DNA of 64,000 nucleotides from Psychrobacter sp. P11F6 (GCF_001435295.1 NZ_CM003594.1:2872574-2936573), one strand, 5' to 3'; counted from the stretch's first letter, positions 8,068 to 16,357 are shown. The notes: a model not told the origin generated them from the letters alone. Program-made: numbers and translations.

Positions 8068-9303
8068 ATGCCCGATTTACTTATAAAAAATGCCCAATTA
8101 CCCAATCATAAAAACTTGGTCAATATCAGTATAAACGGCGCTTATATTGAGAGCATTGACGACATTTCGAAAAAAACTGAAAATGATGATGCGTCAAAAG
8201 CAATTTACGATGCTAAAGGTTACTTTGTCTGTGCAGGATTCTATGAGAGCCACATTCACCTTGATAAAGCCTGCATCCTTGATCGTTGTACTATAGAGCA
8301 AGGTGATTTAAACGAGGCTGTTGAAGAAACAGGTAAGGCTAAAAAGGATTTTACGGAAGTAGATGTGTTTAATCGTGCTGCACGAGTGATTGAGATGGCG
8401 ATTAAAAAAGGCACCGTTGGTCTGCGTACCTTTGTTGAAACAGATTCAAAAACAGAGATGCGTGCCTTTAATGCCATCAAAAAAGCCCGCGATACCTATA
8501 CATTTGCCATCGATATAGAGATTTGCGCCTTTGCGCAATCAGGATTGACCAATGACCTGCATACTCATGAGCTACTCAAACTGGCATTGTCACAAGGCGC
8601 TGATTTGGTTGGCGGCTGTCCATACAAAGATGAGAATCCTCACAAGCATATTGAAATGGTGTTTGACTTGGCTGAGCAGTTTGACGTCGATGTTGATTTT
8701 CATTTAGATTTTGATCTGGATCCACAAGGCTCAAGCATTCCAAAATTGGTTGAAGAAACCATCAAGCGCCATTATCAAGGTCGCGTGTCTATTGGTCATG
8801 TGACCAAACTATCGGCGATGGACAAAGACAAACGTATGGAAATGGCTGCGTTACTGAAATTCGCTGACATTACCTTGACGGTGTTACCAGCCACCGACAT
8901 ATTTTTGAATGGGCGTGATTATGATGCGCTCATTCCTAGAGGCATGGTCAACGCCAATGAGCTATTAGCAATGGGCATCAATACGACTATTTCTAGTAAT
9001 AATATTTTAAATGCTTTCACGCCTTACGGTGATGCCTCACTGATTAGAATGGCAAATATGTATGCCAATATCACTCAATTAGCAAAAGATGAGCAGATAG
9101 CGGAGGTATTCGATATGATTAGCAAAAATGCAGCGAAACTTTTGTCACAGCAAACGGAGATTAAAGTAGGAGCACTGGCTACCCTAGTCATATTAGAAGC
9201 GAAAGGCGCGGTAGAAGCGATTAGAATCAATTCGCAAGCCATCGCAGGCTTTAAGAATGGCAAGCAAACTTTTTGCAATGAGGTCGCCCATATTTGCTTT
9301 TAA
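8068..9303 (+). CDS. CodA/AtzC-like amidohydrolase superfamily protein with altered active site
   Basis: About 411 residues. The ribosome site AAGGA at 8057-8061 favours ATG 8068 (MPDLLIKNAQLPN), a start that matches the amidohydrolase N-terminus. Visible landmarks are the metal-binding pair SHIHLDKA, the downstream His segments FHLDFDLD and GHVTKLS, and SSNNILNAFTPYGD near the C-terminus. These align in order with cytosine deaminase CodA (HxH, HCDE, GHTT, GHDDVFDPWYPLG). In this protein the CodA catalytic Glu is replaced by Phe in HLDFD, and the metal-binding Asp is replaced by Asn in SNNILN. It may therefore be a divergent enzyme, or have lost hydrolase activity. No transporter or permease lies beside it. 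The substrate is unknown; superfamily assignment is firm. Confidence 0.8.
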   Translation: MPDLLIKNAQLPNHKNLVNISINGAYIESIDDISKKTENDDASKAIYDAKGYFVCAGFYESHIHLDKACILDRCTIEQGDLNEAVEETGKAKKDFTEVDVFNRAARVIEMAIKKGTVGLRTFVETDSKTEMRAFNAIKKARDTYTFAIDIEICAFAQSGLTNDLHTHELLKLALSQGADLVGGCPYKDENPHKHIEMVFDLAEQFDVDVDFHLDFDLDPQGSSIPKLVEETIKRHYQGRVSIGHVTKLSAMDKDKRMEMAALLKFADITLTVLPATDIFLNGRDYDALIPRGMVNANELLAMGINTTISSNNILNAFTPYGDASLIRMANMYANITQLAKDEQIAEVFDMISKNAAKLLSQQTEIKVGALATLVILEAKGAVEAIRINSQAIAGFKNGKQTFCNEVAHICF

Positions 9304-9400
9304 TGACCTGAATATCGTCAATTGAGCACATTCAGTCAATTGAAAGATACAGCCTATCAATGCGCCAGTATCTTTATCATAAAACATAGGCTTAAAACGA

Positions 9401-9440
9401 TAAAAGCGTCACCCAACTATACGTTAAATGACGCTTTTCA
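9401..9440. terminator. Bidirectional terminator between convergent amidohydrolase and SDR genes
   Basis: Inverted repeat AAAAGCGTCA / TGACGCTTTT with a loop of about 17 bases. It lies between the stops of two convergent genes and has A-rich and T-rich flanks on either side. Confidence 0.65.
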
Positions 9441-9508
9441 TAACGGTTTTCTTACTATTTACTATAGCTTTAACATCATGGTTTAAATACTTTCATATGC
9501 AGATAAGC

Positions 9509-10300
9509 TTAGTCCAAGGTTTGCACACCGCCGCCATTCACAAATATGGTTTGACCACTGACCCACTCAGATAGTGGTGCGGCAAAATACAGCATAGCAC
9601 CAGCGATATCATCGGCTTCACCCAAACGTTGAATCGGCGTATGCTCTAGCATTTTCTTTTCGATTTCTGGTGTTAGTACAGTTTTTAACGCATCAGTACG
9701 CGTGGCACCAGGTCCAACCGCATTGACGCGTACCTCAGGGCCAAAATCATGTGCCAAGTTCGCCACCATATGATTGACAGCCGCTTTTGAACCCGCATAA
9801 CCACTCATGTTCAGGCTTTTATTGATACTCGACATCGAAGTGGTAAATACAATCGAGCCATAACCCGACGCTTTCATATGTGGCACGCATAATTGAGACA
9901 AGCGCCAGCCACTAAAAACATTCAAATCAAAGTCACGGCGAATATCATCGACCGATGCTGTGGCTGGGTTTTCACGACCACCGCCGCCGCCGCCAGCATT
10001 ATTGATTAAAATATTGACAGTACCAAATTCAGCGACGACCTTATCTACCATAGAGACCAAATCTTCATCTTTCAAGATATTACACTCGACTGCCAAGCCT
10101 TTTACACCATAAGCTTCGATATCCTTGACCGCAGCCTTTGCATCTTCTAATTTTAGATCAGCAACAGCGATGTTTGCCCCAGCTTGTGCTAGACGTAACG
10201 CCGTTGCTTTACCAATACCATTTGCACCACCCGTCACAATTGCGGTTTTTCCTGACAGATCAAATAATTCATTAAATGCTCTATGTTTGAATTCTTGCAT
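9509..10300 (-). CDS. SDR-family oxidoreductase, 7-alpha-hydroxysteroid dehydrogenase-like
   Basis: A 263-residue classical short-chain dehydrogenase. The NAD(P)-binding motif TGGANGIG is at about residues 23-30, followed by NNAGGGGGG (about 100). The catalytic Ser-Tyr-Lys are in FTTSMSSINKS and SGYAGSKAA. The C-terminal TPEIEKKMLEHTPIQRLGEA and WVSGQTIFVNGGGVQTLD are strongly reminiscent of E. coli HdhA, which oxidises the 7-alpha hydroxyl of bile acids. A bile-acid substrate is unlikely for a cold-environment bacterium, so I give family and relationship only. An Asp after the second beta strand (AVADLK) suggests NAD rather than NADP. The gene is monocistronic, convergent with the amidohydrolase gene and separated from it by a terminator. 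Confidence 0.86.
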   Translation of the reverse strand: MQEFKHRAFNELFDLSGKTAIVTGGANGIGKATALRLAQAGANIAVADLKLEDAKAAVKDIEAYGVKGLAVECNILKDEDLVSMVDKVVAEFGTVNILINNAGGGGGGRENPATASVDDIRRDFDLNVFSGWRLSQLCVPHMKASGYGSIVFTTSMSSINKSLNMSGYAGSKAAVNHMVANLAHDFGPEVRVNAVGPGATRTDALKTVLTPEIEKKMLEHTPIQRLGEADDIAGAMLYFAAPLSEWVSGQTIFVNGGGVQTLD

Positions 10301-10537
10301 AATTATTCCTTATTATCATCATGGTCTATAGATGGATTATTTGTTGTTATATTCGTTTAAACGATCTATATAATTATGCGTGATTAAACTGAGGCTAATG
10401 TGTCAAATTGACCACCTTTTGTAACTTAGTTTTGGCGCTACAACTTTTAGTAATCTATGTCGTGAATTCCGTCGATAGTAGCTTGGAATGTCATCGAAAT
10501 ATTCTTAAGAAACAATGACAACCCTTAAAATCAGGAC

Positions 10538-10568
10538 AAAAAAAAGCCTCACAATAAAGTGAGGCTTT
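10538..10568 (-). terminator. Rho-independent terminator of the tRNA-Gly gene
   Basis: Minus-strand perfect stem GCCTCAC-TTTATT-GTGAGGC followed by eight T. It lies 22 bases past the CCA end of the tRNA and would end its precursor. Confidence 0.9.
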
Positions 10569-10589
10569 GATGCTTTTTCAAGCCATATT

Positions 10590-10664
10590 TGGAGCGGGAA
10601 AAGAGATTCGAACTCTCGACCCCAACCTTGGCAAGGTTATGCTCTACCACTGAGCTATTCCCGC
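10590..10664 (-). tRNA. tRNA-Gly (anticodon GCC), CCA encoded
   Basis: The minus strand folds into a complete cloverleaf. Acceptor GCGGGAA pairs with TTCCCGC, the D stem is GCTC/GAGC, and the anticodon arm is TAACC-TTGCCAA-GGTTG with anticodon GCC. The T arm is GAGAG-TTCGAAT-CTCTT. The discriminator T and CCA are encoded (10590-10593). It is a single-gene transcript with its own terminator immediately downstream. Upstream a TACAAT -10-like box is at 10675-10680, but no clear -35 is seen. Confidence 0.97.
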
Positions 10665-11302
10665 TTATTATCGAATTGTAGTGTTGTTAACAACAACTCC
10701 GTCTCGATAGGCTGGCTATTCTATCAGATATTCTAACCCTGTCAACCTCATTTTTAACGTTTATTTCCAATATTATGTCTTTAACTCGCTATTTATTGAT
10801 GTAATTATCATAAATAATTGATTTAGCGATAATTATTTATTTTAAATAATATCAATTATTTTTCACAATAATGTTAGAAATCTAAAGCTCTGTCCTTGTA
10901 GGTAGTATCTCATTGCCTATGAGACTATTTTTTGACTGAGATTTATGCCGCCTATCAAGTTTATAGACGTTAGTCGCGAAAAATAGATTTGTTGGTGTCA
11001 ACGTCCCTCTCACTTACAATCCTACGCTGTATTGTTACTTTTCCTGCATTGGTTTTGCCTTAGTAACATTATTATACTTATGCCTAATGACAGTTCGGGT
11101 AAAATTTTACTGTTGAGGTCACGTAGCAAGCACAGGTAGAACATCAATAAAAAACTGCCTTACTTGCCTCTTCGACTCTTTATTCCACAAAAAATTTAAT
11201 ACGAGTCATTTGAACGATAATCACTTTAACGACAACCGCTTTATTGTTAATAGCCGCTTTGTTTTATTTTATTTTTTATCATTTACAGCGAGGATGTTTA
11301 TT
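10665..11302. other. AT-rich intergenic region between tRNA-Gly and the M48 protease gene
   Basis: About 640 bases, very AT-rich around 10780-10880. It holds the tRNA promoter (minus) and presumably the protease promoter (plus). A 31-codon upstream extension of the protease frame begins at 11210 but has no RBS. I see no gene, RNA structure or repeat that I can support. Confidence 0.5.
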
Positions 11303-12115
11303 ATGAAAAAATTACTGACCAGCACCGTGATGGCCGCTTCATTGTCGGCACTAGCCCTGACAGGTTGTACCAGCACCACCAGTACCGGTGCCGTTGGCGT
11401 TGACCGTCAGCAGCTTTTACTGGTTTCTAGTGAGCAAGTTTTGCAGCTGTCTGCACAGAGTTATGCCAAAACGTTGCAAGAAGCAAAAGCGCGCGGCGTG
11501 TTAGATACCAATAAGGCTCAGCTTAATCGCTTAAAGAACATCGCTAATCGTTTGGTCGGTCAGGTCGGTGTCTACCGTCCAGATGCGGCGAAATGGCAAT
11601 GGGAAGTGCATACGATCAAATCTAATGAGCTGAATGCCTTTGTGGTACCGGGTGGTAAAATCATGTTTTACTCGGGTATCATTGACCGCCTGAATCTCAC
11701 GGATGACGAGATTGCGGCCATTATGGGTCATGAGATGTCACATGCGCTGCGTGAGCATTCACGTGAGCGCCTATCGCGTCAGTATGCGACGCAGACTGGT
11801 ATCGGCGTGGCTGCTAGCATATTTGGACTGTCACAAGGTCAAGCTGAACTAGCAAACGTTGCTGGGGATTTGGGGCTGAGCCGTCCACACAGTCGCACAC
11901 AAGAAGCTGAAGCCGATCAGATTGGTCTAGAGTTAATGGCACGTGCTGGCTATAATCCGCAAGCAGCGGTTACCTTATGGCAAAAAATGCAAAGCGCGAG
12001 TCAAGGTGAGCCACCGCAGTTCTTAAGCACTCACCCGACCAGCAGCAACCGTATTGCTCAGTTGCAATCATTAATGCCTAAAGTGATGCCGCTTTATCAA
12101 AAAGCGCGTCGCTAA
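11303..12115 (+). CDS. M48-family metalloprotease lipoprotein (LoiP/YcaL-like)
   Basis: Start ATG 11303 is set by the RBS GAGGA eight bases upstream; the frame extends to 11210 but that extension would bury the signal peptide. The 270-residue product begins with a lipoprotein signal ending LALTGC (Cys22). The zinc motif HEMSH is at residues 143-147, within MGHEMSHALREHSRERLSRQ, and the third ligand Glu is in EAEADQIGLELMARAGYNP. This is the layout of periplasmic M48 proteases LoiP and YcaL, which degrade misfolded outer membrane proteins. The C-terminal segment STHPTSSNRIAQL is typical of the same group. The gene stands alone, with a strong terminator after it. Outer membrane attachment and quality control are inferred from family. 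Confidence 0.9.
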   Translation: MKKLLTSTVMAASLSALALTGCTSTTSTGAVGVDRQQLLLVSSEQVLQLSAQSYAKTLQEAKARGVLDTNKAQLNRLKNIANRLVGQVGVYRPDAAKWQWEVHTIKSNELNAFVVPGGKIMFYSGIIDRLNLTDDEIAAIMGHEMSHALREHSRERLSRQYATQTGIGVAASIFGLSQGQAELANVAGDLGLSRPHSRTQEAEADQIGLELMARAGYNPQAAVTLWQKMQSASQGEPPQFLSTHPTSSNRIAQLQSLMPKVMPLYQKARR

Positions 12116-12161
12116 CGAGATTGTTAGATTTCATGCTTTGAGTAAATGGTTGTTACTTATA

Positions 12162-12200
12162 AAAGCAGAGTACAGGTTATCAATTGTGCTCTGCTTTTTT
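12162..12200 (+). terminator. Rho-independent terminator after the M48 protease gene
   Basis: Stem AAAGCAGAG / CTCTGCTTT (extended by TACA/TGTG) with a loop of about 10 bases, followed by six T. It ends the transcript about 50 bases past the protease stop. The rest of the gap to 12467 holds only the presumed promoter of the BolA gene. Confidence 0.85.
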
Positions 12201-12467
12201 ATGCTGATAGCTAACAGATACCGCTACTTGCCATGACTGGCTATTAGCTCTCGTCATTAAAGACAGTATGTTAAAAAGAATATCTTTCATTGCTATATTT
12301 TTTAAAAACAGGATAGCTCAAAAGTTTAATCGCTTACAGGCATACGCCACTTAATAGCAGGCTTTACCGCTAATAGCGTCTGCTATAATAGGCATTATTT
12401 GCAATTCACAAATTGCTAAGTATGATACCGCCAAGTACTATTAGGCAAAATATATGGAAAGATCATT

Positions 12468-12791
12468 ATGAGTAAAACACCGACCGCTGATGCGCTCAAT
12501 GCTGAGCTACAAGCGTTGCAGCCGCAACATATAGAATTGTTGAATGAGTCAATGAATCATTCTGGTTATTTTGATGGTAAAGAAAGCCATTTTAAGCTTA
12601 CGATTGTTAGTGATGCTTTTGAAGGCAAAAGATTGGTCGCACGGCATCAGCTTGTATATGGACTGGCAAACTCCTTATTAACCTCGCAAGGCGGTCAAGT
12701 CCATGCTTTAGCGATTCATGCTTACACCCCAATAGAATGGCGAGGTCAAAGCCCTGATAGTCCGTTATGTGCTGGACAAAACAAGGGCTAA
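12468..12791 (+). CDS. bolA: BolA-family protein
   Basis: A 107-residue BolA domain. Key features are IELLNESMNHSGYF (the L-N-E-S-x-x-H pattern), ESHFKLTIVSDAFEGKRLVA, RHQLVYGLAN and VHALAIHAYTPIEW, which is the C-terminal BolA signature. BolA proteins pair with monothiol glutaredoxins to bind iron-sulfur clusters and also affect cell shape and stress responses. The conserved RHQLVY segment and VHALAIHA histidine are in place for ligand binding. No Grx4/GrxD gene lies beside it. The next gene (SirB2 family) follows 92 bases later on the same strand and may be co-transcribed. An RBS of moderate strength (GAAAGATC) precedes ATG. Confidence 0.93.
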   Translation: MSKTPTADALNAELQALQPQHIELLNESMNHSGYFDGKESHFKLTIVSDAFEGKRLVARHQLVYGLANSLLTSQGGQVHALAIHAYTPIEWRGQSPDSPLCAGQNKG

Positions 12792-12883
12792 TAACGAGCT
12801 ATTGCGAAGATAGTGTTTTCCATACCATAATTATATGTAACCAGTAAGCGCTGAAACTGCACCTTTAAAGGAAATAATATCTC

Positions 12884-13243
12884 ATGAAACATCTACACAT
12901 GCTCATGGCTGTATTGCTCATTGCCCTGTTTTTATATCAGAGCTATTTGGTATTAAGCTCAAACAAGCAAGCGCCACGCGTGGTTAAAATCTCTTCGCAC
13001 ATTCTCTATGCCCTCATTATTGTGTCAGGGGCAGTCATGCTAATGCAGCTGATGAGTGCCAATGCACCCATACAATGGGTATTTGCAAAAGTAATCTTAC
13101 TCGTTGCGGCTATCAGTGCCAGTATCAAAGCGTTTAATAATAACGCCACATCTAGCCAAAGAAAGACCGGTATTCTTATTGCTGGAGCGGCATATGTGGG
13201 CATTGTGGTACTAGCCTTTGCTAAACCTGGTAACTTATTTTAA
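12884..13243 (+). CDS. SirB2-family membrane protein
   Basis: A 119-residue protein with four hydrophobic helices, starting MKHLHMLMAVLLIALFLYQS. The KHLHM start, the KISSHILYALIIVSGAVMLM helix and the WVFAKVILLVAAISASIKAF helix match the SirB2 family (named for a Salmonella invasion-gene regulator, though the molecular role is not established). RBS AAAGGA lies seven bases before ATG. It follows the BolA gene on the same strand. No partner SirB1 is adjacent. A function beyond family membership would be a guess. Confidence 0.82.
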   Translation: MKHLHMLMAVLLIALFLYQSYLVLSSNKQAPRVVKISSHILYALIIVSGAVMLMQLMSANAPIQWVFAKVILLVAAISASIKAFNNNATSSQRKTGILIAGAAYVGIVVLAFAKPGNLF

Positions 13244-13390
13244 TAAACATATAACATTTTGATTGCACAAATACTTATATTACTAGCATTGAAAATATTT
13301 AATAATTGCTATATTTTCAATATCTTAATCCCATTAAGTTTGCTATCTTACATAAATACAATCGCCTTAACCTAGCCTAATGGAGCCACT

Positions 13391-13792
13391 ATGAAAACTC
13401 TTACTGCAGCGACACTACTGGCGACAGCTGGCATTTTTGGTCTCTCAGGCTGTGCCTCGACGGGCAATGTCACGCCACAATATGTGCCGCCAAGCACGTA
13501 TCAAAGTTACGATTGCCAAGCCCTTAGCCAAGAATATAACCGCGTCAATCGCTATGTCGACGCGGCGCGCAATGAGCAATCAACTTTATCCGCCTCAGGT
13601 GTCGGGGTTGGGGTTTCTGCGGGACGTTGGGGCATCTCCCCTAATATTAGCTTTGGCGTGGGCAAAAGCAACAATACCAAGGCGCGCGATGCAAAATTAT
13701 CACGGCTCTATGGCGAGCGTGATGCCATCATTCAATCCGCCCGCATTCAGCGTTGTAGCTTTGCCAATGGTGTTAAGATTTATGGCGAGTAA
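13391..13792 (+). CDS. Small lipoprotein of unknown function
   Basis: A 133-residue protein with a lipoprotein signal peptide ending GLSGC (Cys21). The mature part begins with a Pro/Tyr-rich stretch, then DCQALSQEYNRVNRYVDAAR, a probable helix, a glycine-rich segment GVGVGVSAGRWGISPNISFG, and a second helix DAKLSRLYGERDAIIQSARI followed by QRCSF. Two cysteines (in DCQAL and QRCSF) flank the core and could form a disulfide in the periplasm. Similar helix-glycine-helix lipoproteins occur in Acinetobacter and Psychrobacter, but I cannot assign a role. RBS GGAG lies a few bases before ATG. A shared terminator follows. Confidence 0.75.
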   Translation: MKTLTAATLLATAGIFGLSGCASTGNVTPQYVPPSTYQSYDCQALSQEYNRVNRYVDAARNEQSTLSASGVGVGVSAGRWGISPNISFGVGKSNNTKARDAKLSRLYGERDAIIQSARIQRCSFANGVKIYGE

Positions 13793-13894
13793 TGCGTGAT
13801 AAATTATGTTTAATAGATTATGTTTAATAAGTTAAGTTTGATAAGTAATATTTAACTGCTCAACTCTTTGATGACTTTAGATAGTATTTGTTAT

Positions 13895-13931
13895 AAAAAA
13901 GCCAGCATGCAATAAGCATACTGGCTTTTTT
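13895..13931. terminator. Bidirectional terminator between the lipoprotein and trxC-like genes
   Basis: Stem GCCAGCATGC / GCATACTGGC with one C-A mismatch and a five-base loop, flanked by AAAAAA and TTTTTT. It serves the convergent lipoprotein (plus) and thioredoxin (minus) genes. Confidence 0.88.
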
Positions 13932-13952
13932 ATAATCATAATCCGTTAAAAC

Positions 13953-14390
13953 TCAAGAATGTAAGCTTTGTACCCACTGAACAATTTGATCGCTAGGTAA
14001 CGCACCTGACTGCCGTGATATCTCTCTACCATTTTTAAAAGCCACCATGGTTGGCAAACTGCGAATATTATAAGGTGCCGCCGCTTGCTCATATTTATCG
14101 GTTTGTATTTTGGCAAACACTACTTGTGGCAGTTGAGCCGCTGCGGCTTTGAACTGCGGTGCCATCATTAGACACGGCTGACACCAACTCGCCCAAAAAT
14201 CAACGATGGTCAAGACTTCATTTTTTTGAATGACTTTACGAACCGTTTGGGCGTTTAGTTCATGAAGACTTCCCGTTAATAACGGCTGACCACATTTGCC
14301 ACAATTTGGCGCAGCACTAAGTTTGGCTGCTGGTATGCGGTTGGTTGCCTGACAATGTGGGCAGACCAGATGAGAGTTTTGCTCAATCAT
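13953..14390 (-). CDS. trxC: TrxC-type thioredoxin 2 with N-terminal zinc ribbon and WCQPC active site
   Basis: The start chosen is ATG 14388-14390 (MIEQNSHLVCPHC); an upstream in-frame start at 14444 would add 18 unrelated residues. The 145-residue product has a zinc ribbon (Cys10, Cys13, Cys30, Cys33) followed by a thioredoxin domain. The active site is DFWASWCQPCLMMAP (Cys70, Cys73), where the usual Gly after the first Cys is Gln. The cis-Pro loop is RSLPTMVAFK. TrxC-type thioredoxins reduce cytoplasmic disulfides under oxidative stress and are regulated by OxyR in E. coli. Its neighbours here belong to a probable persulfide island, so a role in reducing persulfides or oxidised sulfur enzymes is possible; this is inference. 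Confidence 0.88.
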   Translation of the reverse strand: MIEQNSHLVCPHCQATNRIPAAKLSAAPNCGKCGQPLLTGSLHELNAQTVRKVIQKNEVLTIVDFWASWCQPCLMMAPQFKAAAAQLPQVVFAKIQTDKYEQAAAPYNIRSLPTMVAFKNGREISRQSGALPSDQIVQWVQSLHS

Positions 14391-14487
14391 TATAAGACTC
14401 CTATACAAGTAGCATGGGTGTTGGTCGATCAAAGTATTCAACACACATGCTTGATTATGTATTTATGACAATAAAACTAGCGACTGT

Positions 14488-14670
14488 TTAACGCTTGCAG
14501 GTATTCATCCCAAGCATTTTATACAAAGGACAAAAGCGGAAGAGTCCTGTGAGTAATGGCACTAAGCCAATCACGCCCCACCAGCTTTGAAAATACAAAC
14601 CCAAGCCGATAATCACGACACCCGCGATAATACGTAGTAAACGCTCAGTACTGCCGATATTAATTTCCAT
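14488..14670 (-). CDS. DUF2892-family small membrane protein (YgaP C-terminal domain type)
   Basis: A 60-residue protein that starts MEINIGSTERLLRIIAGVVI, with a pair of hydrophobic helices, and ends FRFCPLYKMLGMNTCKR. The N-terminal NxGxxxRxxRxxxG pattern and the C-terminal F-C-P-x-Y-x-x-L-G-x-x-T-C are hallmarks of DUF2892, which also forms the membrane part of the rhodanese YgaP. The two cysteines would sit on the cytoplasmic side and could carry sulfane sulfur. RBS AAGGATTGAACC precedes ATG. It lies between the thioredoxin and the persulfide-dioxygenase-like gene on the same strand, a common sulfide-detoxification arrangement. Confidence 0.85.
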   Translation of the reverse strand: MEINIGSTERLLRIIAGVVIIGLGLYFQSWWGVIGLVPLLTGLFRFCPLYKMLGMNTCKR

Positions 14671-14836
14671 GGTTCAATCCTTAAGTGTGAAGGCTTAATG
14701 GTAAAGGAGTAATATAGCCATGTGTTTACGGTAAAGACTAGCATTATGATGGCTTATACTCGTATTGTGCTTACGTAACGTTATACATGTTTATAATGTT
14801 TGCTTATTCTGATGTCTACTTATCCTGATATCTGTC

Positions 14837-15709
14837 TTATTGCCCAAGTACATTAATCGGTACTTTGAGATAACGGGTACCATTGTCTTCTGGCTCTGGG
14901 AAATGACCTGCATCGATGTTTACTTGTACCGATGGAATAATTAGACGCGGCATGTCAAGAGTGGCATCGCGGCGCTCACGCATTTGCACAAACTCTGCTT
15001 CATTAATGCCATCTTTGACATGGATATTGCCCAGTTTTTGTGCAGCGACAGTCGTGGTTGGACAGTGCTGGCGACCCTTGCTTGGATAATCATGGCACAG
15101 ATATATTATCGTATCTTCAGGGAGCGCAAGGAGCTTCTTGATTGAGTGGTACAGCGTCTTGGCATCCCCACCTGGAAAGTCACAGCGAGCCGTCCCGACA
15201 TCAGGAGCAAATAAAGTATCACCAACAAAGACCACGGTCTTTTCATCATCAGTAGCAATATAGGCCATATCTGCCGGCGTATGACCCGGTACATACATGA
15301 CCGTAATAGTAATATTGCCAAGCGCCAAAGTATCGCCCTCATCCGTTAGAATATCGAACTGGCTGGCATCGGTGCGAAAGCTGGTATCAAAGTTGAATAT
15401 TTGCTTAAATATTTTTTGCACTTCGGTGATATGTTGACCGATTACCAACTGCCCACCGAGTGTATCTTTGACATGTATCGCGGCGGATATATGGTCAGCA
15501 TGCGCATGAGTCTCTATGATGTAAACCAGCTCCCAACCATGCTCGCGGACGAACTCTATCACCTCATCGACGCTAGTAGTACTAGTGCGCCCTGACTTAG
15601 CATCAAAATCCAATACAGGATCGATGATGGCACAGACTTGTTGTTGAACGTCCGCGAGTACGTGAGTATAAGTTTCTGTGTCGCTATGTAAGAATGAATG
15701 AACTTGCAT
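14837..15709 (-). CDS. Persulfide dioxygenase-like MBL-fold hydrolase (Blh/ETHE1 type)
   Basis: A 290-residue metallo-beta-lactamase-fold protein. The metal motif is THAHADHISAA (HxHxDH), followed by VPGHTPADMAY (third His), VGDTLFAPDVGTARCDFPGG (bridging Asp and the family-specific DxGxxRxDFPGG) and CHDY with the last His. The GTARCDFPGGDA motif is typical of ETHE1-type persulfide dioxygenases and of Blh from Xylella and Agrobacterium, which oxidise glutathione persulfide to sulfite. Blh itself carries an N-terminal DUF442 domain; here that domain is absent, and two stand-alone DUF442 proteins lie further right. RBS GAGGTAGCC precedes ATG. The gene is divergent from an ArsR-type repressor, as in the bigR-blh pair. 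Confidence 0.9.
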   Translation of the reverse strand: MQVHSFLHSDTETYTHVLADVQQQVCAIIDPVLDFDAKSGRTSTTSVDEVIEFVREHGWELVYIIETHAHADHISAAIHVKDTLGGQLVIGQHITEVQKIFKQIFNFDTSFRTDASQFDILTDEGDTLALGNITITVMYVPGHTPADMAYIATDDEKTVVFVGDTLFAPDVGTARCDFPGGDAKTLYHSIKKLLALPEDTIIYLCHDYPSKGRQHCPTTTVAAQKLGNIHVKDGINEAEFVQMRERRDATLDMPRLIIPSVQVNIDAGHFPEPEDNGTRYLKVPINVLGQ

Positions 15710-15852
15710 GGCTACCTCTTTGCTTTTAGATGAATATTTTATTTTTTGATAAATTGTTCAGTATAATATGCACCGGCTTCAGCTTATCGTATTGACCGCC
15801 ACATATTTATCAACGATGCATACCAATATAGCAACGATTTAACATTTTATCA

Positions 15853-15869
15853 ATTTATATAATGTAAAT
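15853..15869. promoter_or_regulatory. Candidate operator for the ArsR-type repressor
   Basis: An AT-rich 17-bp imperfect palindrome ATTTATATAATGTAAAT (14 of 17 positions symmetric) in the 258-base gap between the divergent MBL hydrolase and ArsR genes. Members of the BigR/SqrR group bind AT-rich palindromes in exactly this position. The assignment rests on symmetry and location only. Confidence 0.4.
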
Positions 15870-15967
15870 AATGATAACTTGCTATCCGTGGCAATATCAT
15901 TGATAATTAATCCTATCTTAGCTATTAATCCTAAATTTTTTATTATGTCTTATATAAGGAGCTTGCT

Positions 15968-16357
15968 CTGACTACTTCTACTTCAGCATTGAGCACCTCG
16001 ACTACTAGCATTGATGATGCGTCATCTAGCGTAGCAGACTTTGCACCTAAAGACCTTGCTGAGCAAATGCAGCAAGCGTCCATGCAAGCCAGCCAACTAT
16101 TAAAGTCGCTTTCACATCCGGATCGCTTATTACTCTTATGTCAGTTGACTCAAGGAGAATATTGCGTCAGCGAGCTCGAAAGCTTAGTCGGTGTTGGTCA
16201 GCCAAGCTTGTCACAGCAGCTTGGTATTCTACGCAAAGATGCGCTGGTGACGACCCGCCGCGAAGGCAAGCAAATTTATTATAGTATTGCCAGCGACGAT
16301 GCCTTGGCAGTGTTACATTTGTTGTATGAACGCTTTTGTGCCAAAACTGACAGCTAG
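15968..16357 (+). CDS. ArsR/SmtB-family repressor of the BigR/SqrR persulfide-sensing type
   Basis: A winged-helix repressor of about 130 residues. The only well-spaced RBS (AAGGAG, 15956-15961) points to an unusual CTG start at 15968; the next candidate, TTG 15989, lies 27 bases from it, and no in-frame ATG exists upstream. The core reads LLKSLSHPDRLLLLCQLTQG followed by EYCVSELESLVGVGQPSLSQ (recognition helix) and VTTRREGKQIYYSI (wing). Counting from TTG, Cys51 and Cys117 are 66 residues apart, the same separation as the redox cysteine pair of BigR (42/108) and SqrR (41/107), which form a sulfur bridge on exposure to persulfide and then release DNA. A third cysteine (59) is extra. It lies divergent to the persulfide-dioxygenase-like gene. 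Derepression by persulfide is a strong inference. Confidence 0.88.
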   Translation: MTTSTSALSTSTTSIDDASSSVADFAPKDLAEQMQQASMQASQLLKSLSHPDRLLLLCQLTQGEYCVSELESLVGVGQPSLSQQLGILRKDALVTTRREGKQIYYSIASDDALAVLHLLYERFCAKTDS

